The notes: generated by a model not told the origin, from the sequence alone. A DNA stretch of 64,000 nucleotides from Dugong dugon (GCA_030035585.1 CM057482.1:8233001-8297000); one strand, 5' to 3'. Shown: positions 10,791 to 21,456, counted from the first letter of the stretch. A program made the numbers and translations.

Positions 10791-11748
10791 AAGAATAAAA
10801 AAGCAAGGTTTCATGATTCATGAAGATTTTCATATTTGCTCTCTAGGGAATGAATGTATATGAGCATGTTAAAGGGTATGAGGGCGGATTAGATCACAGA
10901 ACCTCTGAAGAAACCCTAGAACCCATTGGGGCAAGGCTGACTTATATCAGCTTGACGGCTTTGTCCTTTTTGAAGGGGAGTTTGGCTGGGGTGGAGCAGC
11001 TGGGGTGGACTCTTAGGGGGCAAGTCATGTTTTCCAGAGGCTTCGAAGGGGGTTTGGGTGGGATAGAGCAGCTGGGCTGGACTCTTAGGGGGTCAGTTGT
11101 GTTTTCCAGAGGCAGACAGAGCTATGCTGTAAGTGTGCCCTGAGAATAAATTAATAGGATTGAAATTCAGAAAACCCTTACGAATTGTCAGATCCACAGG
11201 GACTTTGGGGACCAGATGGGAGCAGTGAAGTTAGAGGTGAAGGTGCCATATAGGAACGAGGAAGAGAATGGCACCCAAGTCGTAAGATGTGATGACCCAG
11301 GACTCTGGCACTTTCATGTGGTTGGGGCACCGATGTCTGGTGTGGCCAAAGGGTGGGCTGGCAGAGTCAGAGCTGGAGGCTCAGAATCTAACCTCAGTTC
11401 CTTGTCCCTGTAAACAGTTACAGTATTCTTTTTTGTTAGCACTTTTTATTACATAAATTTCACGTTACTGTGTGTGCATTTAATACCTTCAAACGAAGCT
11501 TTTCCAGCTGTGATTTCTGACGCCCAGTGCTCTCTGGGAGGCCTCAGAGGTGGCTGCAGAGGGCTGGGGCTCCAGGTCTCCTTCTCCCATGTCAACCAGA
11601 GAAACTCTGCTTTTCTCAATCTACGTTGCTTGTTGGGCTTCTGAGTAAAATTTCATTTGAAGAAAAGACTGTTGCTAAAAAAATTTGGGAAGCCATCATT
11701 GTAATTCATTTTACTAACATAAATTATGTTTGGTTGTGTGGTAATTTA
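10791..11748. other. Unique sequence containing a 72-bp tandem duplication
   Basis: Apart from the duplication at 10972-11115 nothing is assignable. The 97-codon frame over 10850-11143 owes its length partly to that duplication. Confidence 0.4.
10972..11115 (+). repeat. Two-copy 72-bp tandem duplication
   Basis: GAGCAGCTGGGGTGGACTCT with TTAGGGGGCAAGTCATGTTT is followed 72 bp later by GAGCAGCTGGGCTGGACTCT with TTAGGGGGTCAGTTGTGTTT. Both end in TCCAGAGGC. A 72-bp period keeps frame, so one frame repeats the peptide EQLGWTLRG. I cannot tell whether it is coding; no splice context supports it. Confidence 0.85.
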
Positions 11749-11966
11749 GGAGCCTTGGTGCCACAGTGGTTAAAGCACTCAGCTGCTAACCAAAAGGTCA
11801 GTGGTTCAAACCCACCAGCTGCTCCATGGGAGAAAGATGTGGTAGTCTGCTTCTGTAAAGATGTACAGCCTTGGAAACCCTATGGGGTAGTTCTGCTCTG
11901 TCCTACAGGGTCGCTATGAGTTGGAATTGACTCCACGGCAGTGGGTTTGGGTTGGGTTTTTTTTTG
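11749..11966 (+). mobile_element. Type A SINE, long form
   Basis: Full copy: GGAGCCTTGGTGCCACAGTG, CAGCTGCTAACCAAAAGGTC, GGGAGAAAGATGTGGTAGTC, GAGTTGGAATTGACTCCACG, then a GGTTTGGGTTGGGTTTT tail. Confidence 0.95.
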
Positions 11967-12110
11967 TGTAGAAATTTTGGCCTTGCCTACGTAACTTTGG
12001 GCATTTTATATTCCAGCTCTATCGCTGTCCTCAAGGAAAATTTAGAAATGGTTTCATTGCCCATCTTCTGTAGGCTTCAGAGCATTTAGTGTCTGCAGGT
12101 ATGTAATGGA

Positions 12111-12306
12111 GGAGCCCTGGTGGCACAGTGGTTAAAGCGCTTGGTTGCCAACCGAAAGATCAGCGCTTTGAAACCGCTAGCTGCTCCATGGGAGAAAGAT
12201 GTGGCAGTCTGCTTCCATAAAGATTACAGCCTCGGAAACCCTATGGGGCACTTCTGCCTTGCCCTATAGGGTCTCTGTGAGTTGAAATTGACATGGCAGC
12301 CGTGCG
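12111..12306 (+). mobile_element. Type A SINE, long form, tail slightly truncated
   Basis: GGAGCCCTGGTGGCACAGTG, a tRNA-Asn-like head, GGGAGAAAGATGTGGCAGTC, then GAGTTGAAATTGACATGGCA. It ends without the usual T-rich run. It lies in the same orientation as the previous SINE. Confidence 0.93.
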
Positions 12307-13005
12307 TCAGGTATGTGATTGGGTCAATTGTGTATGTGTCCTATCTCTTGCGATAAATGGGAAGCTTCTTAAGGACAAGCTTGTGTCTCGTTTATTTTGT
12401 TTTCCCTCTCCACCCCACCCTCACCCCCAACACCTACCACACAAATTCAAGACATACTTCCTGGTTTCACTGGAATCCCTGTGAAGGCAGGTCCCGTCCC
12501 CTTGTGCCATGATGCTGAGCAGTGCAAGGCCGGAGTTCTCCAGCTGCCTGACTTCCCTCTAGTCTCTCAGCGTGCTAGCGAGCTGTTAAGAGAACTCTAA
12601 ACAGCTTCGTCTGGGGATTGCTCTGTTTTCCTAGGATCACCAAAAATTGAGGAGGGAGAGCTTGCCAGGAGAACCTCTCCCAGTTCTGCGTGGGCTATAG
12701 TCTAAGTAACTGAAGCCAGCCGATGTGGGCTGAGCCTGGAGGAACTGTGCTCAGAAAGCCGGCTTTCACAGTGGGATTGTCAGCGTCATCCTCAGTGTTC
12801 AGCTGCACCCTTCCTACTCTTGATGTCCAGATTCGATTCCCGTCTCCTCTAAGGAGCTCTCTCTGGCAAACAGCCCCATGAGCTGTGCTTTGCATTCCAC
12901 CACTAGCACTTTAGTGCAGCGGGGCTGCCATATGCTGAAGTTATTCGGTAAGAGGTTTGGTCTTTCATGCTAGCTCTGAGATAGGACTGTTCTCATAGCA
13001 CCTGA
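12307..13005. other. Unique sequence, no gene seen
   Basis: Overlapping short frames exist on both strands, but none is bounded by convincing splice sites. Confidence 0.4.
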
Positions 13006-13215
13006 CACAGACCAGTTGCTGTCAAGTCACTTCCAATTTATGGTGACCCCCTTTGTATCAGAATAGAACCATGCTGCATAGGGTTTTCAATGGTTGATTT
13101 TTCAGAAGTAGATTGCCAGGCCTTTCTTCCTAGGAACTTCTGTTTGGACTCGGACCTCTAACCTTTCAGTTAGCAGCCAAGCACAATTAGCCATTTGCAT
13201 CACCCAGCAACTCCA
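13006..13215 (-). mobile_element. Type B SINE
   Basis: Minus-strand type B signature: CAGTTGCTGTCAAGTCACTT, AGGGTTTTCAATGGTTGATT, AGAAGTAGATTGCCAGGCCT, then a diverged head ending ATTTGCATCACCCAGCAACT. The type B body differs from type A in the TTGATTTTTCAGAAGTAGAT block. Confidence 0.88.
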
Positions 13216-15308
13216 CCTAACACATATTGGGTGCTTATTTTAGCCAAGGGTCATTGGTTGTAATACAAACCCATTCTCACCATTTTGGTAAATAGGGAAT
13301 TTTTTGTGTGTCTTTGGAGATATCTCAGGACAGAAAACAGAGGGCCACTGGGATTGAGGCTCTCAAGGCGCTCTCCTGGGCTCCCTCATCCTAGGTCCGC
13401 ATTTTAGGTGAGGTTTATACTCTCATTATGCAGATGAACTTGTATGGTTACGTTTACACGCCAGTTTGCTGTGGCCATCAGTGGCTGCTCAGCTCCAGGT
13501 CTTTGTGACTTTCTAACCTTCCAGCCCCCCAGCTTGAGTTCCACCCAATAGAATGGCTCGGATTAACTGGGGACAGTTCCATTGGCCAAGGAAAAGAGCT
13601 TATCTGTTTGAGGTGGGCACACTAGTGTTAGGTCCCTGGCCAGGCAGCCGGTTAGCTAACAGGGTCAAGGCTCCATCCCTGCCAGGCCACTTTGGTGGGG
13701 TGGGGAGGTAGGACGTGTCCTATAGCACACAAAGCTACCCCTTTGGGCTGGGCAGGCCACAAAACATGCCTTTTACATTCAAGTTACTGCTAAATGATAA
13801 ATTAAGATGTTCATCCTTTTGCCCAATTCTAATACTAGATGCTTCCAAGTGAAATTTCCCTACAACCTTTGATTCTGGTTGTAAGAATTGTCTCCCATTC
13901 TGGATACATATCTTCCAACAGTCTGGACGATGACCCCGCACTGTTTCTCAGCCCGTCTTTGGGGTTGGGTCCCAGCTGACTTGCATAATGAACAACAGAG
14001 CCAGAGAGTGTCACCACTCAGCTCGGCCTTTCCTGCCAACTGGTAGATGAGGGGCAGCTCCACCAAGAAGGGCATTTGTCAAGATCTGGTGATCGGACTG
14101 GAGGCTTTCTTCACGCCTGGCTTCACGGAGCTGCAGTCACAGTGGTCAAAGCCAGCAGGGCGTGAGGGGCTGTGGACACAGCCTGGGGAGCATTCTCCTG
14201 GGCTTCTGTGGCTATTTCCAGAAAGTGAAAACGTTTACCTTTCCATTTGAACAAAATGTCCCTGCTTCACATTCTCCCACTGTGGAGTAGGAAAAGAAGG
14301 AAAAAACCATCATCCTAATAAGAGAGAAAAGACCAGCCTCCTTCGTGGAAGCCAGGATTGCGCCCTCATCAGAGCTCAGTGCTATTTCTGAGTGGCGGCA
14401 ATAATAGGGCTTACACCTAATCAAGGAAAAGAATTCCAAACAAAAGCTGGGTGGGGCTTCCTCAGCAGGAGTGTGATATTGTAATCAATGGGAAACAGTT
14501 CTGCAGTCCAGTCTCTGCTCTGATTACCACCCAAATTACAGCCTGGGCCCGGTTTTCAAAGGAATGTAACACACCCCACTGGGCCCCTCCCCTGCAGGCG
14601 GGCGTGTCCACATTTCCCCAAGCCTGCTCCCTAACAGTTAATGCCTTCCCCAGAGCTGCTGAGAGCCTTGTGCGGAATAATTAGGATGCCTTCCTTAGGG
14701 TCCCAGCCTTGGGGCCATTTTCCAGGTGAGTTTACCTTATATGAAATCCTTTAGGGACTCCTGTGGCTCAAGTCTCCGCCCTTCCCCCTGCAGTACTGAG
14801 CAGAAAGTGCCTGCAGGGTTCTGACATTCCAGAAACAATTGTGAACGTTAATCAAGCGATAATGAGCCGGGGCTTTACATGGGATAGGGTAGAATATTTA
14901 GATGAAAATCCTCTCCTTGCAAAAGAGGCGTTATTTATTCTCTGCGAGCATGCCTGGTGGCCTACTGCTGTCCCCAGACTTCAGGTCTCCACTCCTCTCC
15001 TGCCACTCCCGGCCCCTTGGGCCCAGCCTTGCTGAGCAACTTGTGTTCTGGTGTTCTGACTTCTGGCCTCTCTGGAACTCTGAACTTGTTGTTCCCTATG
15101 GCGGTGCCCGCCCCCTCCCCTCCCCTTCTCCTTCCCTCTCCTCAATCTTGAGAATTCAACCTCCTCCCCCTTGAGAAGACCGGCCTTACCTATCCTTCCT
15201 GTCGTGCCCCCAGTCCCTGTTAAATGCCCCCAGTCACCCTGTGCTTACCGGTTTTAGCTCTTATCACCCAATGTTGCTTCTCTGTCTTCCTCCTTAAATT
15301 ACAATTCC
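13216..15308. promoter_or_regulatory. Repeat-poor, GC-richer stretch; possible conserved non-coding region
   Basis: Two kilobases contain no SINE, LINE or LTR that I can recognise, unusual for this window. Within 14430-14960 there are many homeodomain, TEAD and HNF-like words: TAATTAGG, ACATTCCAG, GTTAATCA, GGAATGT. Good splice-like words also occur: CCTTCCCCAG at 14644-14653, TTCCAGGTGAGT at 14720-14731, CCCCTGCAG at 14785-14793. An open frame across 14796-14985 looks mildly protein-like but has no clear donor. Regulatory use is inference only. Confidence 0.25.
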
Positions 15309-15530
15309 TTGAGGCCAAGGAGAGCCCCTGGGCAATACAAATGGTTAACATGCTTTAACCAAAAGGTCGGAGGTTCTAGTCCACCCAGAGACACCTCCAA
15401 AGAAAAGCCTGGTGATCTGCTTCTGAAAAATTAGCTATTGAAAATGCTACAGGGCACAGTTCAACTCTGACACGTGTAGGGTGGCCATAAGTTGAAGTTG
15501 ACTTGATGGCAACTGGTTTTTGAGGCCAAG
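15309..15530 (+). mobile_element. Type B SINE with 11-bp TSD
   Basis: GAGCCCCTGGGCAATACAAA, AACCAAAAGGTCGGAGGTTC, CACCCAGAGACACC, then the RTE-like body AAGCCTGGTGATCTGCTTCT and tail AAGTTGACTTGATGGCAACT. TTGAGGCCAAG at 15309-15319 repeats exactly at 15520-15530, giving the insertion boundaries. Confidence 0.95.
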
Positions 15531-15914
15531 CACTGTGTCTTATTCATCTTAAAATTCCCATTACCTGGCATGTGATAAACATGCCTGAATGGTTTGGAGA
15601 CATTGTCTGTTTTCTTAAGCAAATTATACTATTTGATTTTTTTTTTTTTTTTACTAGAGCCAGTGTGTGCTCAATTTTCAGATCAATATGTTTCTATTAC
15701 AGCTCTGTCTATTTAGAATCTTAAAAAAAAAGATTTTTAAAACCATTTTAGTTTGTTCATGCCTACGTATTTTGCTCCTAAGTCTTTGTTTGACTTCAAA
15801 ATGCCAGGAGCCCATGCAACTATGCTACCGGAGGTCACTGAGACACAGCTGATACCTGGCACCTGTGGGTTGTGATCTTCACTTTTTATGTGGGATTTGG
15901 TTATGATTACCAAT
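15531..15914. other. Unique sequence with a T-run
   Basis: Contains a homopolymer T tract near 15638-15653. No other feature recognised. Confidence 0.4.
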
Positions 15915-16114
15915 CCAAAACCTGTTGCTGTCAAGTCAGTTCTGACTCATAGCAACCCTATAAGACAGAGTAGAACTGCCCCATAGGGCTTCCAAGGCTG
16001 TAATTTTTACGGAAGCAGACTGCCACATCTTTTGCCACAGAGCAGGTGGTGGGTTTGAACCACCAACCTTTTGGTTAGCAGCCGAGTGCTTAACCGCTGT
16101 GCCACCAGGGCTCC
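15915..16114 (-). mobile_element. Type A SINE, long form
   Basis: AACCTGTTGCTGTCAAGTCA, GGCTGTAATTTTTACGGAAG, then a head ending GCTGTGCCACCAGGGCTCC. All blocks are present. Confidence 0.95.
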
Positions 16115-16135
16115 TTTACAGCAGAATTAAAAAAA

Positions 16136-16299
16136 AAACAAAAAAAACTAAACCTGTTGCCATCAAGTTGATTTCAACTCATAGCGACCCTATAGGACAG
16201 AGTAGAACTATCCCGTAGGGTTTCCAAAGAGCGGCTGGTGGATTTGAACTGCCAAGCTTTTAGTTGGCAGCCAAACGCTTAACCACTGTGCCACCAGGG
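16136..16299 (-). mobile_element. Type A SINE, short form
   Basis: The A-rich lead is followed by AAACCTGTTGCCATCAAGTT, TTTCCAAAGAGCGGCTGGTG and CACTGTGCCACCAGGG. It is a head-to-tail neighbour of the copy at 15915-16114, separated by about 20 bp. Confidence 0.94.
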
Positions 16300-17083
16300 T
16301 AGGGGTAAAATGAAATAGCACAGATGGTGGTGCCTGCTCCCCACCCAGCTCTCTGACGGCGCCTCCTCCTGCTCTTTCCTTCCCATGCCCCTTTTGCACA
16401 TGCTGGCCCTTGTGCTGGATTGCCTCAGTCCCTCTCCTGGGTTAGGACAGCCATCTGTCGTCATTCCAGAGTCAGGCCGACCTTCCTGTCTGTGGGAAGT
16501 CTCCTGTGATACCTTCTGCTGCCCCGCCGTGTCCTCCCATGTGTGCATCATGCTTTATTTAGTCATTTACGGGTCCCTCCTCCCCCTGGACAGGGGGCCT
16601 GCAAGGCAGAGTCAGGCCTTTCTCCTTTATGTGGTGCTCAGCACCTGGCCCACTGCCAGAGGTGCCGTTACTTGTTGTCTTGTAATAAATTAGTCTGTAA
16701 GGGACATCTCAATTTATTAAAATAACAGCCTGCCTATCCTTAGAGGTGGTGATGTGACTTTTTTAGATTATTTCATGCTTTCCAACACTGTCACAGGTTG
16801 GGCCTCTAAGCAGGTGAGGGCATGGAGACTGACAGGGGTTCAGAAGCCTTAGCCCTGGGCCTGCAGGAGGCAGACATGACTCATCCTGGGACCCACTGTC
16901 TTCGTCTGGCGGACTTTTCACCGTGTGGACTGACCCCTGTAGACTTGGTCAGAGTCATGCGTGAGGCGTGTTCAGGCAGCTGAGGTTTCTGGTGTTCTTG
17001 TCAGGCTGCAGAGGCTGGAGTCACAGGAGGGACCACCACTGGTCCAATGTTGGCATGGTCTCAGGGGGTCTTTTCCCACTTTG
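16300..17083. other. Unique sequence, no gene recognised
   Basis: A 102-codon frame at 16385-16693 overlaps frames on both strands. No splice-bounded exon or homologous motif is visible, so I treat it as non-coding. Confidence 0.4.
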
Positions 17084-17575
17084 GTGGCTGTCTTAGTCAT
17101 CTAGTGCTGCTATAACAGAAACACCACAAGTGGATGGTTTTAATGAAGAGAAGTTTATTTCCTCACAGTCAAAGTAGGCTAAACGTCCAAATTCAGGGCG
17201 TCAGCTCCAGGGGAAGGCTTTTTCTCTGCCAGCCTTCTCTTCAGTGTTCCCCCGGACTAGGAGTTTCTCTGTGCAGGGACCCTGGTCCAAAGGACGCGCT
17301 CTGCTCCTGGCACTGTTTTCTTAATGGTATGAGGTCCCCCTGTCTCACTGCTCACTTCTTCTGTCTTTTATATCTCAAGAGATTGCCTCAGGACACAATC
17401 CAGTCTTGTAGATCAGGTCCTGCCTTACTAACACAACTGCCACCCCTCCTCCCTCATTAACATCATAGAGGCAAGTTTACAACATACAGGAAAATCACAC
17501 AGTACCAGGAATCAAGGCCCAGCCAAACTGATACACACATTTTTTGGAGGACATAATTCAAACCATGACAGTGGC
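17084..17575 (-). mobile_element. Solo LTR (482 bp) with perfect 5-bp TSD
   Basis: The LTR reads TGTCTTAGTC... to ...AACCATGACA on the plus strand, i.e. an ERV LTR in minus orientation with TG/CA ends. GTGGC at 17084-17088 repeats at 17571-17575. Sister copies occur at 33635-34142 and 42177-42504. The length, 5-bp TSD and AGTTTATTTC (inverted polyadenylation signal) layout fit an ERVL/MaLR-class solo LTR. There is no internal retroviral sequence. Confidence 0.93.
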
Positions 17576-18640
17576 CAAGCTCATGTCAGTCTGCCAACCA
17601 GGAAGGTTTCAGAGGTGGATGAGAAGGAGAGATGAAGTTCTTTGACCATTCTAGGCTGTAGATTTTATATCCCCCTTCTTCCCAATTATGCTTTTGTGTT
17701 GTTTTTCCCTGAGCACATCCATTTTCCCATGTTATGTAAGGTACTGCATTCTCCCCCGCCCTTGACCCACATGTACTGAGCAATGCTTCTAAATATCCCA
17801 ACATCTCCTGCGAAATTAGCCCTAGGAGGCGAGATGCCTGTCGGAGCTGCTAATTTGTGCCTGTCTCTTGCTTAGACAGTCACAGGCAGGGATCCCAGAC
17901 AAGCTGTTAGTAAGTGTTAAGCACCCAGGGTCTTCATGCTGGGTGATGTCCCAGCTAACACTCAGGTGACAAAAATATTTTCCTTAAGTGGCCTCTCTTG
18001 GTTGTCAGGGGTGGTGAATAAAGTTTGTAAATACCATTTTGAGAAACTTTTGCAATATTCTTCTGGTTCAGTAAAATTTCATCAGTTTAGAATAATGGGC
18101 AGTGAGGTAACTTAGAGAAGTATAGGGAAAATATGGGAACATGCTTTTATTTAAAGTACATACACAGTAAATTGCTGTAGACGGATGGATGATATGTCTG
18201 AAAGAGCTTTTAGAAATACGATCTGTGACACGGATTTAAGGCCCAATAGACGGCTTTAGGGGAACTCTGCTAATGGATATTTAAGGACAACAATTAAAAT
18301 ACCACTTCATAATTAAGTGCTTCTGGATTGTTTAAGGGGCACTCTTTGGCAGCAGTTGGCCCCTTAAATTCCTTATGAAGCCATGTGTTCATTTGAATGA
18401 ACTTGAAACTATTTCGATTACCTCTGTTCTTCAAGGCAGACCCTTTTAAACTTCCAACTGTGTCCATCTGGAGTTGTCTTACATTGTGAATTAGTATCGT
18501 CCAAACTGACAACATCTCCTACATCTCACGCCGGCAAGTATTTGAACATCTGCAGTGCTCGGTAGTGTTGGTCAGCTTTCAAGGAGCAGAAAGGTGTATT
18601 CCCTGCCCTCAAGAAGTTTATGCTGCACTGTGGAGAATAG
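17576..18640. other. Unique sequence, no gene recognised
   Basis: About 1 kb of non-repetitive AT-leaning DNA with no exon-like frame. Confidence 0.4.
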
Positions 18641-18850
18641 AAGAGCCCTAGTGGTGCAGTGGTTAAGCACTCAGCTGCTAACCGGAAAGTAAGCTGTTCG
18701 AATCCACCAGCCTCTCCTCAAGAGAAAATGTGACAGTCCGCTTCTGTAAAGATTATAGCCTTGGAAGCTCTATGGGGCAATTCTACTGTGTCCTATAGGG
18801 TCGCTATGAGTCGGAATTAACTCTATGGTAGTAGGTTTGGTTTTGGGTTT
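18641..18850 (+). mobile_element. Type A SINE, long form
   Basis: AGAGCCCTAGTGGTGCAGTG, CAGCTGCTAACCGGAAAG, AGAGAAAATGTGACAGTCCG, GAGTCGGAATTAACTCTATG, then GGTTTGGTTTTGGGTTT. Confidence 0.95.
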
Positions 18851-18889
18851 CTGTAGGGTGGACCCAGAAAATGGCCTTTAGCCTCAGCA

Positions 18890-19260
18890 TAGCATTGTCA
18901 GAGCCCAGACACTGGAGTCGGACAGCTCTGAGGTTTACTAACTGTGGTAATGTATATTAACCTCTTATGCCTAAGATGGGGGTGGAGCCCTGGTGACGCA
19001 GTAGTCAAGAACTTGGCTGCTAACCAAAAGGTCTGCAGTTCGAATCCACAAGCTGCTCCTTGGAAACCGTAGGTGGACAGTTCTGCTCTGTCCTGTAGGG
19101 TCACTCTGAGTTGGAATTGACTCAACAGCAACGGGCTAGGCTTTTTTTTTTAAATGGGAGTGATGATAATGCTTACCTTCATAGGGTTATTGTGAGGAAT
19201 AGGTGAAATAACACTGGTAGTGTATCTACTGTGGCTGCTGCTAATGTGAAGAATTAATTA
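18890..19260 (+). mobile_element. MIR split by a later SINE
   Basis: The 5' part (18890-18982: GAGTCGGACAGCTCTGAGGT, ACCTCTTATGCCTAAGATGG) and 3' part (from about 19151: GATGATAATGCTTACCTTCA, TTGTGAGGAATAGGTGAAAT) are co-linear MIR segments. The type A SINE at 18983-19150 sits between them. Confidence 0.75.
18983..19150 (+). mobile_element. Type A SINE, short form, inserted in a MIR
   Basis: GGAGCCCTGGTGACGCAGTA, CTGCTAACCAAAAGGTCTGC, AGCTGCTCCTTGGAAACCGT, GAGTTGGAATTGACTCAACA, then a T-run. Confidence 0.95.
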
Positions 19261-19394
19261 AAATAAAACACAGCAAACATCCTGTGAGACCGAGTATGTG
19301 TAATGTTCTGTGAGAACACAGAGGTTTAATAGTTAACTCTTGTGGGGATGGGAATGGGGCAAGAAAGCCTGGTGCCCAGAGAAGATGTTACTAC

Positions 19395-19862
19395 AGAGGA
19401 GCAGTTAACTGCTCAGCTGCTAACCAAAAGGTTGGAGTTTTGAGTCTACCCAGAGGTAGACTTGAAAAAAGGCCTAGCTAAACCAGAATGCTCCTTAGAA
19501 GCAAGGATGGCGAGACTGTGTCTCACATACTTTGGACATGTTGTCAGGAGGGATCAGTTCCTGGAGAAGGACATCATGTTTGGTAAAGTAGAAGGTCAGC
19601 AAAAAAGAGGAAGACCCTCAATGAGATGGACTGACACAGTGGCTGCAACAGTGTGCTCAAGCATAACAACGATTGTGAGGATGGTGCAAGACCGGGCAGT
19701 GTTTCGTTCTGTTGTACATGGGGTCACTATGAGTCAGAACTGACTCCACGACACCTAACAACATCTACTTCTGAAAAATCAGCCACTGAAAACCCTATGG
19801 AGCACAGTTGTGCTCTGACACACGTGGAATCCCATGAGTCAGAATTGACTCAATGGCAAGTG
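19395..19862 (+). mobile_element. Type B SINE split by an RTE 3' end
   Basis: SINE head and first body part (19395-19480: CAGCTGCTAACCAAAAGGTT, ending AAAAGGCCTAGCTA) resume at 19763 (ATCTACTTCTGAAAAATCAG, then GAGTCAGAATTGACTCAATG). The piece between is an RTE LINE tail. The outer SINE must predate the RTE insertion. Confidence 0.88.
19481..19762 (+). mobile_element. RTE (Bov-B-like) LINE 3' end with ORF2 C-terminal remnant
   Basis: The frame reads LTYFGHVVRRDQFLEKDIM, then GKVEGQQKRGRPSMRWTDTV and QDRAVFRSVVHGV, the conserved C-terminal region of RTE-clade ORF2. It is followed by a short UTR ending CACCTAACAAC. The piece is severely 5'-truncated and non-functional. The tail GTCACTATGAGTCAGAACTG is the sequence shared with the SINEs, which explains how they are mobilised. 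Confidence 0.9.
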
Positions 19863-20268
19863 GACTGGGAACTATGTGGCAGAGGCTGTGCTAGGCACTG
19901 GGGTTACAGGAGTGACTTAGAAGAAGGGACGCACAGTCAGTGTGTGTAGGAGCACCGAGGTGATGGGTGCAGGGCAGATTCTAGGAATATGAAGTAATTA
20001 AGTGTGACCAGAGGGTATGCATGGGGTGAGGTGGGGGGGAAGCAGGTGATGAGGCTAAGGAGGGAGGTAAGCTCACATTTGTGAAGGGTACCTTGTGTCA
20101 TTCTAAGAAACTCTGGCCAAAAGGGGTAGCTATGGGAAGCTTGATTTTTTTTTTTTTTTTTAAATATGAAGTTCACTTTTCTTCTACCATAATTGTAATA
20201 CCTATTCATTATAGAAAATGCATAAAAAATTAAAAAGCAAAAGAGAGGGAAATAGGCACCCATAGCCC
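19863..20268. other. Unique sequence with a LINE2/MIR-like scrap and T-run
   Basis: AGGCTGTGCTAGGCACTGGG at 19882-19901 followed by TTACAGGAGTGACTTAG resembles a LINE2 3' end. A T-run lies at 20145-20161. Confidence 0.45.
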
Positions 20269-20473
20269 CACTAAACCTGTTGCCGTCGAGTCAATTCCAA
20301 CTCATAGTGACCCTGTAGGACAGAGTAGAACTTCCCCATAGGGTTTCCAAGGCTGTAAACCTTTATGGTAGCAGACTGCCACATCTTTCTCCAGTGGAGC
20401 AGCTGGTGGGTTCGAACCTCCAACCTTTTGGTTGGCAGCCGAACACTTTAATCACTGCACCACCAGTCGCCTC
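20269..20473 (-). mobile_element. Type A SINE, long form
   Basis: AAACCTGTTGCCGTCGAGTC, GGCTGTAAACCTTTATGGTA, TTTCTCCAGTGGAGCAGCTG, then a head ending CACTGCACCACCAG. Confidence 0.95.
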
Positions 20474-20849
20474 TTGAAGTGGTTGACAGCACAATGCCTG
20501 GCCTGTGGGAAGTGTTCAGTAAGTTGTTAGCAGTGGTAGCCAGTGATGACAGTGACTTATTGGAGGATCTGTGAGGCGTTGGGGCTGCCTTTCTCATAGG
20601 CCATTTGGGAAGGGGTTCTTCCTTTGGGCGGTGCTGTGCCTGGTGGAAGATGGAAGCACCTCAGAGGCTCACACTTTGGAAAGCATCCGAGGCCTGGGCT
20701 TTCAGAACCAGAGACTCTCCTTAGCCTCTCCCTCCTGAGCAAGTCTGTGACATTGGGAAGGAGCACCTGGAGGTTGCTGAGCTGTGTGCAGACCTGGGCA
20801 TTCTGAGGTCCCAAGTCTGGACAGGCCTAGTGTCAGGTCATGTATTCCT
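20474..20849. other. Unique sequence with a MIR-like start
   Basis: CACAATGCCTGGCCTGTGGG followed by AAGTGTTCAGTAAG fits the 3' part of a MIR. The remainder is unassigned. Confidence 0.4.
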
Positions 20850-21456
20850 TTCTTAGGGACAGGAATGACCACAACCGGATGGCTTACAGCACCAGAAACT
20901 TATTCCCTCACAGTTCTGGAGGCTTGAAGTCTGAACTTAAGGTGTTGGCAGGGCTGTGTTCTCCCCGAAGGCTCTAGGGAAGGTCCTTCCTTGCCTCTTC
21001 CAGCTCCTGGTGTTTCCAGGCAGGGGCCTATCTATGGAAAATAGTGCCTATGGCAATTAGTTTTAAATTGTTGAATGATCTCTCAGGGCTGGCGATGGAA
21101 CCTGAGATGGCCAATAGAAGCTGCTCATTAGCACCCTTCCTCATGCAGCGCCCAGGGCACATGCCTACCAGCCTGCCTTAGTTACGGCTCTGGCTCCAGG
21201 CGCTCCTAAACTTCAGTCCCTGCCTCCAGCCTCACATGGCCTGTTCTCTTTCTCTGTGTCTTCCCCTTTCCTGTCTCTTTTAATGTCGTTTGTCGTTGGA
21301 TTTCCCATCCACTCGGGCAACCTAGGATGGTCTCATTTTAAGATCCTTAACTTAATTATACCCACAAAGACCCATTTTTCAAATAAGGTCACATTAACAG
21401 GTTCTGGGGTTTAGGATGTGGACGTATCTTTTTGGGGGCCATCATTCAACCTACTA
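20850..21456 (-). mobile_element. MaLR (MLT1-like) LTR, minus orientation
   Basis: CTCACAGTTCTGGAGGCTTG, AAGGTGTTGGCAGGGC, TTCCTTGCCTCTTCCAGCTC, later AATTATACCCACAAAGACCC and TCAAATAAGGTCACATTAAC with TCTTTTTGGGGGCCATCATT. These are the ordered blocks of an inverted MaLR LTR. About 150 bp in the middle (21020-21180) does not fit and may be a further insertion. Confidence 0.78.

Noticed and set aside
16385-16693. 102-codon frame
   Set aside because: Overlapping frames on both strands, no motif and no splice boundaries.
19462-19743. 93-codon frame as a small host gene
   Set aside because: It is the C-terminus of RTE ORF2 (FGHVVRRD, GRPSMRWTD motifs); a second copy is at 49043-49363.
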